Shown in pieces: positions 32,959-45,205 of a stretch of DNA of 64,000 nucleotides (the first letter of the stretch is position 1; each line of letters begins with the position of its first letter). The stretch covers positions 20,220,501 through 20,284,500 of the forward strand of contig NC_092323.1 of the NCBI RefSeq assembly GCF_036785885.1. The letters are read 5' to 3'. The stretch is from Coffea arabica. Its lineage: Eukaryota > Streptophyta > Magnoliopsida > Gentianales > Rubiaceae. The position numbers were made by a program, and so were the translations under genes. Below the pieces are notes generated by a model, which was not told the DNA's origin, made no database searches, and worked only from the letters and a program-made list of their open reading frames with translations.

Positions 32959-35900
32959 CTTTATATATAAAAACATATAGATTTTAGCACCTTGACATAC
33001 ATATCTTTAGTGTCATGTGAAAGGAAAAAATGTATCTTTATTTTGAAAAGCTACCAAGAACTTGCTGTATGTGTGTATTAGATTATAATTCATTCAAACT
33101 GGAAATATATGGCATATGTACATTCATACTCATTCTCATTCACATATGACTAGAGACTAGAAGAAAAAAATGATGGAAGTGATTTTTTCATGGTTTTGGC
33201 TTCATATTTGGGTACACCATTGTGTTTCTTAGTCAGTGGTTGATCTTGTGCTGCAGAGTAGTGCTGTATGATGATTCCCTCGTGAGATTGTTTCATTTCT
33301 ATAGATTATGTCCAATGCTTTTAGTGATTCAGGATGGGTAGCCTATCATGAAGTATGTTGTAGTCATGATGTCTACTTTTCAATTTCGAACTATTAAAAG
33401 CTTTGACATCTATGTTTATGTGAGTAGATAAATGTTTTTAAAAAACAAGGTACTTTCATAAGGCCAGGTCTTTGGTAATTTTACGTGCCATTGCACTGTG
33501 GCTATGTTGGGAACTTTTTATGTTTGAACTATTAAATAATCGTTGTCCATGTCTATGTGATGAGTTAAATGTTCTGAAAGCTAAGAGAGGTGATTTCATA
33601 AGGCCCACTGATATGTAAGTTATGTTGCATTATGCTGAGGCTGGGTTAAGAAGTTGCTAAAATTTTCGTAGATACCAAGAACTACTTTGTAGATACTTAT
33701 GTTTCATGAAGTGTACAAAATCATGTATCATTCATTCCTTATTCAACGTTTAACATGCCTATAACGGTTTGATGGTTTCAGGCTGTTAGGGAACAGTTGG
33801 TGCAATTGATGTTTGAAACATTTAACATCTCTGGCTTTTATGCTTCTGAGCAAGCAGTGTTGTCGCTTTATGCAGTAGGGCGCATCTCAGGCTGCACGGT
33901 TGATATTGGTCATGGGAAGATTGGTATGTTAATTAACTGCCCTTTAGTACGTAAATCTTGCTGCTTTTGATTTTCTCATAAACTCAAACTACTCAGTTTA
34001 AAAAAAGATAATGCAAAAGTACCTTTAGAGGAAACACTCCCTAAACTCAGAACTGGGATTTTTGCTATTTACATCAACTGAATCTTATTTCATCAAATGG
34101 TTGTGATGCTGAATTACCAATCTAAAGATTCACCTGGTTATTACGTACTACTAGGAACATTTCTTGACATATAGAATAGTCCTTGAGCACCTGTTGCATG
34201 CGGATTTAGTTTTCCTCTCAAGGTGGAATGCCAATTCTAAGCTGACTCAAAGTCTTAACCCCCTTCATACCTTGAGATCATCTCTTTACCTACCCCTACA
34301 CAATTGTGTTCTGATGAATCAAATTTCTTGGTATATTTCTTATTCTTTTTTTCATGAACTTTTGAATACAATTTTTGTTCCTTATCTAATGCGCGACTTT
34401 GTTTTTAATATATTTATTAGTACATCTGATGCAATACAGAGTGATATGAGGCTTCTGGAGTTTCTCATGATGCCCTTGTAGTGATTGCATCTTTTAGGAT
34501 CATTTAGTTTTCACATGATTACAGCTTTACCATTTCAGTGCTGCTTATATTAGCATGTATTGCCTCGATTTGTGTCTGAAGTTTGTGTTTCACAACTAGT
34601 GTATTGTTAGTGTCTCTAGTCCATGCTATTCGTGGGTTAGCTGGAGTTTTGCAATGTACAAGTCCATTGGTGGAAAATCATGGTGATTTTATTTGGTTTT
34701 AATAGTCATCATGTGATGTCTTTTGGTCCTCAAGCCTTCTCACTTCATATATGGATTTCAATAGCTCTGTTCTGTACAGGATTTTTTGATTGTAGTGTTT
34801 AAGAATGTTTTGTTGGTTTGACTGATCTTTTGAAGGGTTGAAGCAATGATATAGAAATTGTGTAGTTACCTAACAAGTTTCAAATCATTCCCTTTTTTGT
34901 GAATTTTATAGTGGAGAGGGTTCTCACTTTAGTGATTCATTTTTTGTTAGGGGATTTTGAACGAATTTTCATCTGTGGTGGTGTATAAAGTTGATGTACC
35001 TGACAGAGTACATTGTTGTTTGAAAAGCATGTATTAAGATCTATGTAAAGAAAACTACATGACAATAATTTTTAAAAGATTCTATGTGTGTGGCATAAAG
35101 GCCTAGGTTGAAACTTGACCATGGCCTGCCTTAAAATACCTTCTGCAATGTATGCTATAGTTACAAGAGGCATAGAGTATCAATAGAAAACCTTGAATAT
35201 GGGCCTGATTTAGCCCAGGGTTTCATCTAATAAACTGACAACTCTGAAAATAAGCAGCCAAGTATCAATAGAGAACCTTGAAGATGGGCCTGATTTAGCA
35301 GAGATTTTCATCTAATGTAAACTGAAAAAGGCCAAAAATAAGCAGCCAAGTCTTACTTTAAGATGAGAAAATGTAACTGGACTTCATATTCTCTTGCCAA
35401 GTAAATTTATTAGAAAACCAAGTAACATTAAAATTCTACGCTACACTGGGAAGAAATTTGTGAAATCTTGAAGCAAAAACATTACTATTACTGTAAGCTG
35501 TATCCATAATACTAAGCCATAAGAGATTTTTTTTTCTCCCTGCTGCAGCTTCATCACATCCAAATCTATGTACCTTTCTCATTCAGAGTATGATCATGAG
35601 CAATTATATGTGCTCCTAGCTCTTGGAAACTTCTCTATAAGTATTAAATTTGCATGACAAATCCAGTTCTGAGACCAACATTTGTAACCACCTTTTTTTT
35701 AAATTTTTAATTTTTTTTTTCTAATTTAATGTGTAAAACCTTCTACACTATATCGTCTCACCACCCATTTGTCTTAAAAATTGTAGGACAATTTTAGTAG
35801 TGCCTTTTTTATTCATTTTGCTTTCCATTAAGTGTGGATATACTTTAATTACGATTTCAATGTTGGGAACTATTGTTGTAACTTTGCTGTTAAAATATAT

Positions 35901-38900
35901 ATTGTCCTGAAAGGATATGGCTTAGCAGTACAAGTCAATAGGATCAAACCCAGAATGCCCGAGGTTCAACTTTTGCTGCTTGGAGTCATGTGGTGGCTGT
36001 TGTGGGCTTGGTTAATTCATCCCAGTTGCGTAGAAAAGGGTGGTTGGACAGATAAAATTAGAAGGGCATATTGTTCTGCCAAATTATTAACAAATGGTGA
36101 AAGTTGAAATTAGTCATTTCCTGATATTTGACATCTGAACAGAGGGTGTTTTGGTTACTTCCACCTACAAATAAAAGAGGTAAAGGCTATTTACAGCTTT
36201 TAAGAGTAATCTAGTAAGGCAACATACAATGACGCAAAAGGAAATGTAAAACCTGTTCTAGAGCACCTCTGGATTGCTGCCCCCTTTCCTGTATCTCCTC
36301 TATCTGCGATAGTTTCTTAGTCCCTGATTCAACACTTAAACTCAGTGGATTCAAATCTTAATTTGTTCAGACGCATTTGATAATAAAAAATTGAACATCT
36401 GGATTAATTAAGTGGCACTGAATTTTCTAGGCAAAACTTGCTCCCAAAAATAAGTGATAAGCTATTCATTTATTACTGAATGTGATATGCATTCAAATGT
36501 ATTTGATTTAATACTAAACATTTTTAAAACTTAATGGATTCAGGCTTCAGATTTCAGATTTCAGTTTTCAGACTTCAGTTTTGTCAAACGCACCCTTAGT
36601 CCAAATTATGTCTCTGTTTGCATAATTACTGCTGAAGTGTATGTCTAGATTGGAAATAAGAGTTTGAAGGAAAAGACATTTATATAGATATATGGTTTCT
36701 CCAACAGTTTAAGAGTGTTGGTGGGTTTTGCATGAAAGGATATTGGGCTTGACAAGTTCCATGAGTGAGGTGGAGGGAGGACTTCTAGATGGCAGGGGAA
36801 AGTTATGGGTTCTTCCGGCATGACACCAATCAACAAAAACATAAAAAAAATAAAATCTAAAACTAGTTCAACAGTACCTCCTGATTGTCATGTATCAATA
36901 CAGTCTTGTTTCTCTGTCTCCTCAATCCACTGCACTTCTGTCGTTTAAATTTTCTAGTGTTCTCGATTATAACCACTACCAAGGTGCATTTATTGATTGA
37001 AAATAAAAGTTTGGACAAAATGGTACTGGAGATTATATGGGTCTTTTGATCTGTTGCTATGGGCTCTGTTGATTTTATGTTTTCTCAAATGATTGTAAGG
37101 GTGTTGGTGGATTTAGAGCAAGGGATATTAGGCTTGACAAGTACTGAAATGAGGTGGATAGGAGGGTGTGAAGATGGCTAGAGAGAGCTGGGGGTGATTT
37201 GGGATTTGGGTGTTCAGTTATCATGGTCTATCAATTTAGGCCCATTTCTCTGTCTCCTCGAGCCACTATAATTTTGTGGCTTAAATGTTCAAGTGGCTGC
37301 ATCGTAACCACTACCAAAGTGCATTTCTAGATTGGAAATAAGATTGCAGACAAAAGGATACTGGAAATTCTGTATAGTTTTTGGTCTTCTACAGTCAATA
37401 TTTGCTTGCTTTTTGTTGTCATGGGCTCCGTTCATTTTATGGTTTCTTAGACAGTTCTAATGGTGTTGTTGAATTCATAGAAAGGGTTATTGGACTTGGT
37501 CAGTTCTGAAAGGAGAAAAAAGGGGGGGGGGGGGTTGGGTTTGGTTGTGAAGATGGCATGAGAGAATTTTGGGTGGCTTTGGGATGTAGGAAATTTTTTA
37601 TTGATGGAGGCTCTTGCTTTCAGCTTCAGTGTAGCTGTAGAATGTTTCTTCAACTATATGGACTTTTTACTCATCTTTCAAATGACAAATCGATTTGCTT
37701 CATTAGATTATGATGATTTCCTTCTCAACTATACTTGATCAGAACAATGTCGTACCATTATATTTTCTATTCAAATTAATTGTATAGCCTTATTGAGACA
37801 CTCAAAATAATTGATTACTCTTTTTTTTTTGTATTGTATCTTGTAACATTTTATAGAAGTAACTTTCATTTTTGGACAATTTTATTTTCCTTGTTTTCCA
37901 TGGTAAACTTATCTGCTGCAGTGTAGTTATGTCATCTGTTAAGTAATACATTAAATTTGCAGATATCGCACCAGTTATTGAAGGTGCCGTTCAGCACCTA
38001 GCTTCAAGAAGATTTGAATTAGGGGGCTTGGATTTAACAAAGCTGCTAGTACAGGAACTTGCCAAATCTAATCCACAGGTGAAGCTCAGTTTGTCTGATG
38101 CTGAGAAAATAAAGGAGCAATATGCGTGTTGTGCTGAGGATGATGTTAATTATGAGAAGATCCAGGTGTCATGCCCTGTGGAGCAGCATACTTTGCCTGA
38201 TGGACAGGTTTAGACTATTACAGTTTAATTGGTAATGCAGCAAAATTGAAAGTTCAGACTATAACAGTTTAAATGGTAAAGCAGCAAAATTGAAAGTTCT
38301 AGCACAATTGTTCCGATGGTTTTATGTGCAGCAGAATTCACCCATCTAGTAGTGGTTATTAACCATCTGCACTTTATTAACCAATATCAAACAAGCTGAT
38401 AAGTTCTTATTCTGATGTAAAATTTAAGAATCAATCTTCCAAGTTGGAAATTCAGCATTCATAATAGCTATAAATTATTCATTAATAACTGATATTTGGA
38501 CAAAACTTTGCCTCCACTTGTGCCTAAGAATGCAACTTTATTCGTGTGACCTATTTGCCATTCCTGAGGCCATAAAGCGAGGTGAGTGCTTATGCGAGTG
38601 AAAGCTGAGGATGGTTGAGATATGAAGAAGCTAGTTTTAAGCATTTGTTTTAATTTTAGAACCTGAACTGAATCTCTGAGGCCAGGACTGTCCTAGAGTT
38701 AATCTGGAGAGTTGGTAGAGAATCATAAGTGCTAGTAGAAAATAAGTGCTAGATGTCTTTGCCAGTACTGGAATAAGTGTACTATGGGGTTCTTACCTCA
38801 TGTTATGCTGAGGCCTACCATGTGCTCATGGGACCCCCCTGGAGTTAGGTTATACATGGACAGAATGGATATGCTCCTTCAGTTTTTACTTAAAGAAATT

Positions 38901-41900
38901 AAAGGGAAATGAGAATATAGCTCCCTTTTGTGGCGCATGTGCTGATTGGGTGACTGTCTTCCATCGCCAGCTGTGAATTTTGTTTCATTGGCATCAAGTT
39001 GCCAATATTCACCAAAATCAAGCCTGTTTAACCTGGGTTTTGGTGGTTGATCAGTTAATCTGAATGCAGTAAAACTACTGGTTGATCAGTCAATCTCAAT
39101 ACTGATATGTTTTAGAATAGTTTACTCAAATAGGAGAATATGATTTTGTGGATATGTGGGAGGATTGAATGCTGTGTGTTTTTGATGCCACGGATAGGAT
39201 GTAAATTTTGTTGCTCATGGGTCCTTAGCTGCTCGTGTGCACCTTCTTATCTAACTTGAGTGGTTTCTGATGCTTGCATAGGCTTCTTGGTTGACTTTTT
39301 CTTCCTGGAATTTGAGTTCCTCGTGTGGATAACGAGCAATAATGAGCAAAATTTCATAAAAGTACAGTTCAATTTGAAAGACTTAAAAACCAAAACCTAG
39401 TATTGATATCAAAATTCAATATGTAACATATGAAATTAATTGAAAATGAAAATATGAAAGAAACTATTCACTTCTTTTGGTCTACTCGAATCAAAATTTG
39501 AACTAACCACTTGGCAGGAGTTACCGGGTTGGGGTGGTTGTGGTGAGAGGTACACAAGGGTGGATGTTAGAGTTCTTTTGTGGGGAGCATGTTTCAACTG
39601 ATGTGTGGGGGTGCAGAGTGTGGCTGACTAGGGTGATTTGAGGTTAATTACAAGAAACCAAAGTTTGGGGGCTTATTTATGCATCAGGCTGCAATCATCA
39701 AAAGAGAATAGGGATCTTGTCTGGAATAAGTCGTAAATAGTTGTTTCCACAACAGAAGTTGGGGAAGATAGATGGAGTCAGTCTCCACCATTTAATTGCA
39801 CTTGATCTGTGTGTTGCCACTTAGTCCATTTCCACACCACTATTTGGCCAAATATGTGCAAGCCTGCTGTGCAAAGGCTCTTGGGTGACTCTTTGCACTA
39901 AAATCTTGCTGATATTATATGCATATCTATGATTAAAAACTCATTTTATTTTTATATATATACTTATTAGGCATGTCCTCATGAACTTTTTCAAATGGAT
40001 ACTTAAGCTGTTTCTGATAGCAGAGGTTGTAATTCAGTCACTTTTAGGGGTATAACCTGACAACTTCTTTGTAAACATTATAACATTTGGGTTATTCTTA
40101 TTATTGCTCGCTTGTCCCTTTGTTTCAGGTGATTATGATCGGAAAAGAAAGATACACCATTGGAGAGGCTTTATTTCAGCCATCAGTTATGGGTTTAGAG
40201 GCTCATGGTATGGTAGAGCAGCTTGTTCGTAGTATATCAACTGTTTCCTCTGAAAACCACCGACAACTTCTAGAAAATACTGTGCTTTGTGGTGGCACTG
40301 CTTCTATGACTGGTGAGTTCTCTCATCAGTTCATAATTGAATCAGAACAGGCAACCTTATGAAGATTTCCCTTAATTTGATATGTTCGTCATTTCTGGAT
40401 CATATTCTTGTGATCTGTGTGCTCTTGTGGTTATGTTGAAGTAGGTATCAAATTGTTTCCTGCACTTCTTTAAACTTTTTAGTGTCCTTTTGGCCGTATA
40501 AAGCTGTCTGTTCAGCTTATTTGCTTTCTTTCCTGATATTGCCTTATATTGTTTCTTTCAAATGCAACCTTGGAAATTTAATAATACTGTGGACTGCCAA
40601 TACATTAATTTTGCAGGAAGAATGATGCTACATTTCTATATTGCTTTGTGGCCTCATCTTGTGCTCTTCTATGTCTTCTAATTCTTTCTTTACATTTTGC
40701 ATTTTGTTGGTACCTTTTTGTGTGGTGTTGGGTAGACCATATTTTTTCAGGATTGAAGAAATAAAACTTACATTATTGCAGATCAAATGGATCACAGGGC
40801 AAATGGTCTTTTTTGGTCAGTACCGAGATAAATTGGACATTTTGAAAGAGCAGCTTAAAGATGGGTTAAGCGAAAAGGGATGAAGATATTGTACTACACC
40901 AGCCCATTGGTTATTATGAAATGTGGAATTTTAAGTTTTTGGAACTCCACCTCAGCCTTAAAACTATATGCCGTTTCACCACTATTTCCCACTTTCCAGT
41001 ATGTATCCTAAATAAGTAATACAAGATAATTTGCTTTTCCTTTTCTATCAAAATAACACATTTAGAGATTGGTTTTGGGTCATTTGATAAGCAGTCGTGA
41101 GAAACTAATTTCAAGATGACTACATCATCTAATTAATGTTAAGATGCTGAGTACTTTACACCACCATAACAGGTAAATATAGGGTAGAGATGAGCACCAC
41201 TTAGATTTTACTGTTTCTTGCTTAGTTTTATGCCATGGGAGATCTATGGTTTGACTGTCAAACAAGTGACGAGAATAGTAGCCATGTAAGTTTTGAGGTA
41301 TAACATGGAAGTCTTTTGCTTGAGTATTTGCAGCTTGTCTCGTATGTAGTGGATAAGCTTGGTTCTTGATTATTGCCATTCACGTTTAGAAATCTGAATG
41401 GACACTTAAAAAAAGTGCCTTACTTGTTACCTAACATTGTCAGTGGAAATCACTAAGAGATTTGACTCCAAATTTTGGTGCTTGATTTTACAGGCTTTGA
41501 GGATAGGTTTCAGAAAGAAGCAAGTCTTTGCTCATCAGCTATTCGCCCTTCTCTAGTGAAGGTGATGTTGTTTCACAGTTATTTCAGCTCTTTTTGCCTT
41601 TGCTGCATTTGAAATTTCTTCTATTGGAATTCTGCAATAATATATTCTTTTCCTGCCCTACAGTTCTTTGGTTCTCTGTTCTGTTTGCTAAACTTTTCTC
41701 TTATCACTCCATTTCCTAAAATTTTTCCACAAAATGAACTTGAGAAATTTCAGTTTTCTTTTTGAAAAATAATCTGTTCCTTATGTTTGCTAAAGAAGGT
41801 ATTGGTTTGACCATTGGGACCAGAAACTTGCGAAGTTGTGGTTGAGTTAGAAAGTTTTGAACTTTTTTGAGAGTTGTGGTTCTGGCAATTAAAACCAGAA

Positions 41901-42081
41901 ATTTCTTCTGATTCTTCAATCATTACAGCCACCAGAATATATGCCAGAGAACTTGATCACATATTCAGCATGGGTAGGGGGAGCCATACTCGCCAAAGTT
42001 GTTTTCCCACAGAATCAACATATAACCAAGGCAGATTATGACGAGAATGGGCCTGCAGTTGTTCATCGCAAATGCTTTTGA
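31771..42081 (+). CDS. ARP7: Actin-related protein 7 (ARP7), seven exons
   Basis: Plant-specific nuclear actin-related protein; in Arabidopsis ARP7 is a subunit of SWI/SNF-type chromatin remodelling complexes and is essential for embryo and plant development. Exons: 31771-31848, 32695-32910, 33782-33923, 37963-38207, 40129-40312, 41494-41561, 41929-42081. All introns are GT-AG and all joins keep frame, giving 361 residues, close to Arabidopsis ARP7 (363). Key stretches: [17 protein letters not shown] (N-terminal actin phosphate-loop region), [43 protein letters not shown] (second phosphate loop), [16 protein letters not shown] (adenosine motif) and the C-terminal VHRKCF, the actin-type ending. 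It seems intact. Intron 3 is long (4.0 kb) and holds a MITE and tandem repeats. Start chosen by homology of the first exon. Confidence 0.96.
35176..35352. repeat. Tandem duplication of about 85-90 bp in ARP7 intron 3
   Basis: Units begin AGTATCAATAGA at 35176 and 35261 and share CCTTGAA.ATGGGCCTGATTTAG and AATAAGCAGCCAAGT. Copy 2 is slightly longer. Confidence 0.8.
36317..36599. mobile_element. MITE with TTA ends, copy 2, in ARP7 intron 3
   Basis: Same family as 7983-8250 but inverted. Left end TTAGTCCCTGATTCAAC, right end GTCAAACGCACCCTTA. The region near the right end carries triplicated CTTCAGATTTCAGATTTCAG-like units. It lies between exons 3 and 4 and does not touch splice sites. Confidence 0.7.
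36648..37640. repeat. Three diverged tandem units of about 340 bp in ARP7 intron 3
   Basis: The anchor GATTGGAAATAAG (or a variant) occurs at 36648, 36995 and 37330. Each unit then has a hexamer-rich AGTGTTGG/GGTGTTGG segment, a GGATATT-GGCTTG-CAAGT or TTGGACTTGGTCAG segment, and a GAAGATGGC/AGATGGC segment. Units 2 and 3 also share AACCACTACCAA.GTGCATTT. Unit 3 contains a pure G13 run (37522-37534). Confidence 0.75.
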
Positions 42082-44640
42082 GGAATGAGTTTCTAAATTT
42101 TCAGTTGGTTGTAAATTCCACTTCCATTCCACCTGATGTTTATTTTTGCAAAGTGGTTTCTTGGACAGTAACCACAGTTCACCGGGTACGTGTTGTATTC
42201 TACCTGCTGTTTACTGTACATGCGGTAATGGTGAAGCTTAGAAGATTCTGACTTCTAACTACCTGCTCTTTATGTTAACCCTGACAACTCCCAATGGTAA
42301 GATTTAAGATTTGTGGCTTTGTCCCACTGGCGGATCAATTATCTGTTAGCTTAGATGTTAAACAGAGATGATAGCTTAGACAGAGATGATAGGAGGAGAC
42401 TAAGGGGTTGGGTGTTGGGTCTTTGCTGCTAGATTGGGATGAGTATGCTGGTCCTATGCTTCTGCCCACTTTTTTAAGTTTGATGATGAGTATTATGGTC
42501 AAAAAGTATTTTGGAGTTGAATACCATCTAATTTTTCTTTTCTGACCCACAATCTTTATTCTGTCAACTTATCGAAGGGCTGTTCAAATGATTTCCCTTT
42601 TTCTGCCAAGAATAATAAAGCCTCCTTCCATTCGTACAAGGCGTAAAAGGAAATTGGCAAACCTTTATATCAGCAGACTTCTCTTCGTATGTTATTGCTA
42701 ATGTTTTATTTTTAAAAAAAAAGTCAAAACTAGTAAAGTTTTACCTTGCATTTGTGCTCTCAAAATTTTGAAGATTTTCTTTCTTTCTCTCTAGTTTTGC
42801 ACGACCATCCCCCTATTCCCGCTCCACAACCCCTCTTCAACCCCACCTCCCCCACCCCCCCCCCCCCAAAAAAAGAAAAAAGAAAAGAAGTTCCCATTAT
42901 CCATTCCGAAGAATTAAAATAGTACTAAAAACAAAGAACTTTATTGACTTCCACGATGATTAAACTAGGATTAGAATATCATTACATAATAATTCAACTT
43001 TTTTATATAATAAACTTGGGCCACATATTATAAGTTTATACATATATGTGTTGTGTACGCACCCATGTATATATGCATGTGTCCATGTATATATGCATGT
43101 GTGTGTGTTTATAAATGGTACACAAAATTATAGATAAATATTTCAATGGTTGTTTTAATCTTTCTAGAATTATAAAGAATTTCAGGTTCAATTATTTCCT
43201 ATTGCTACGTTCAGGGTTAGATTCTTGGGCTTGGGGTGGTAGGGGTGTGGAAAGGGGTGGGATGTTAAAAAAAGAAAAAAAAAAAGGAATTTCCGGTTCA
43301 AATATCGAAGGAGGTTTTAATCTAGTGTTGAGATCCAAAAAATTAGAGATCTTGAGTTCAAACACTTCTACCCTTTCTCCGCTTCTTAAGTTCCATCCTT
43401 TATCGGCTGGAAAAAAATTTAAAAAATTCTAATGTTCAAACAATGATACGATTCCTATTTTTGTGCACTGGACAACTGTAGTTTTTGGGAAAGCACATTC
43501 AAATAAAATCATTCAATCTTCTTTTACATGGCAAAAGTTTAAAGATTCTTCTTTTGCTTTTGCTTTTAGATGATAGTTAAATTTTCATTTTGGATGTCTT
43601 CATATTTGAGGTAAGCAATACATGTATAAATTTTAGGGATGCAATATAGATGAAGAAAGGAAACAAAAGAAATTTCAAGGGGAACAAATGCATGACAAAG
43701 CTCAAGACTTTAGCTTTTGCTATTAGATGACTACAGTAGGTATAATAGACCGCTGAGGTACTTACTAAATGAGACCTTTCTTCCACTTTCTTTCTGTACT
43801 ACGCCATAGCAGGGGATTCTATGCATCAGCAAGTTTTTCAAGCCAACTTTAGGGATTTGCCAGAGTTTGGGGGGCGTTTGCGCAACTTCAACTCAACATG
43901 GCTCCGTCCAGCTTAGATGCTTAAAACAATAGTTTGACCTATGTCTTAATCTTTTAGACTCCACGACCTCATCATAGCTTTTATAGTACTTGGTCCCTAT
44001 CATGAGGGCTCAAAGGAATTCCCTTTTTCCCTCTTTTCTAGCAGCAAATCCGGGGTACAGGGAGAGGAGATGTTTGCCCTAAATTTTATTGATAACAAAT
44101 GAGGTCTTTAAATTTTATTAATAATAAATGATAGCACTGCCCTTATACAGATTTACAAAATGAATGCAAGAAATTTTATTCTATTTAACATGTAAAGAGA
44201 TTTGTTCTACATTTCTACTCCCAATCTAAGTCAACATACTTTTTACCTAACACGTAAAGATTTATGGGTCCTTTTGCTTGCTCAAAGCAAGTAATATTGC
44301 CCTTGAAGCTCCTCATTGTGTAAGAATATTCACAAAGGAATTGAGCTATACAATAGAATGCGTCATCTAAATGTGCCTATGCAAAAGAGTAAACAATTTA
44401 AGTTAATTAAGTACAACTAATTTTCTTGAACCTTAAGGGTAAGCATAGTTTAGCGCTTTGAATTTAAAAAACATACATACCAGAAAACTTATATGCCAGA
44501 AATGCAGCCATTTATGTGAGAACTTAATTATTGCTGCAGCTACAAGATATGGTTAGTTTTTTTTTTCCCCAAACCAAATTTCTCTTCTATTCTATTAATA
44601 TGAGGTACTACTCAATTCTCTAATCCTGATTCTTTCTAGT
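42082..44640. other. ARP7 3' flank and intergenic DNA, no gene
   Basis: The ARP7 3' UTR and polyadenylation site lie in the first few hundred bases. Beyond that are a C-rich run (about 42853-42867), a TATGCATGTGT-type tandem repeat (about 43030-43105) and A/T-rich DNA. Two GGTTCAA-containing stretches (43180, 43290) faintly resemble tRNA-type B boxes but are not supported as SINEs. Confidence 0.5.
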
Positions 44641-45205
44641 GAAAATAGCAAATAAGGTTACTCAACTATTTAGGGTTTTTTTTTTATTTTACCAAAAGGT
44701 CATTGAACTCATATAAGTGTACCTTTTTCAGTTATTTTGTTGATTTCTGGTGTTGAGATAGCTGAAAATGCATCCACATGAGTAGTATGCTTAGATTTTT
44801 AAGGGCAAAAAGGTCTCACAATCTTTGGTGCATATTAAAAAGATTAAGAACTTTTTGATTTTTTAAACTTTACTAATTCTCTCCAAATATCGACCAAAAT
44901 TCCTAAGTACTATTAAATACTACAATCATGATCTAGAGAAAATTGGTAAAGTTTAGAAACTGAGAAGATCCTTAATTTTTTTTTCAATGCACACACAAAG
45001 GTTGTGAGATATTTTTGCCTGTAAAAATCTAGGCATACTGTTTGTGTGGATGCATTTCTAGCTATCTTAACACTGGAATTTGATAGAATTACACCAAAAG
45101 GTACACTTTTATATGTTCAGTGACATTTTTGCAAAAAAAAAAAAAAAAGTTTAGTGACCAAATGATTAAATCTTAAATAATTGAGTAACCTTTTCTACCA
45201 TTTTC
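44641..45205. mobile_element. Foldback element: long inverted repeat, 565 bp
   Basis: The left half (44641 to about 44920) and the right half (about 44930 to 45205) are inverted copies of each other over almost their whole length: GAAAATAGCAAATAAGGTTA at the left end against TAACCTTTTCTACCATTTTC at the right, and the inner ATGCATCCACA/TGTGGATGCAT also pair. Mismatches are scattered. Only some 10-20 bp remain as loop. It has no ORF. A read-through RNA would fold into a long hairpin. Confidence 0.8.

Noticed and set aside
35910..36100. Possible tRNA-derived SINE in ARP7 intron 3 (ATGGCTTAGCAGT and GAGGTTCAAC as A and B boxes)
   Set aside because: The boxes are imperfect, no A-rich or T-rich tail and no target duplication could be fixed, and no second copy is seen in the window.
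40641..40883. ORF of 80 codons in ARP7 intron 5, with a plausible acceptor at about 40780
   Set aside because: ARP7 exons 5 and 6 join in frame without it and the actin fold has no room for an insert here. The peptide is not recognised; it could at most be an unproductive alternative exon.
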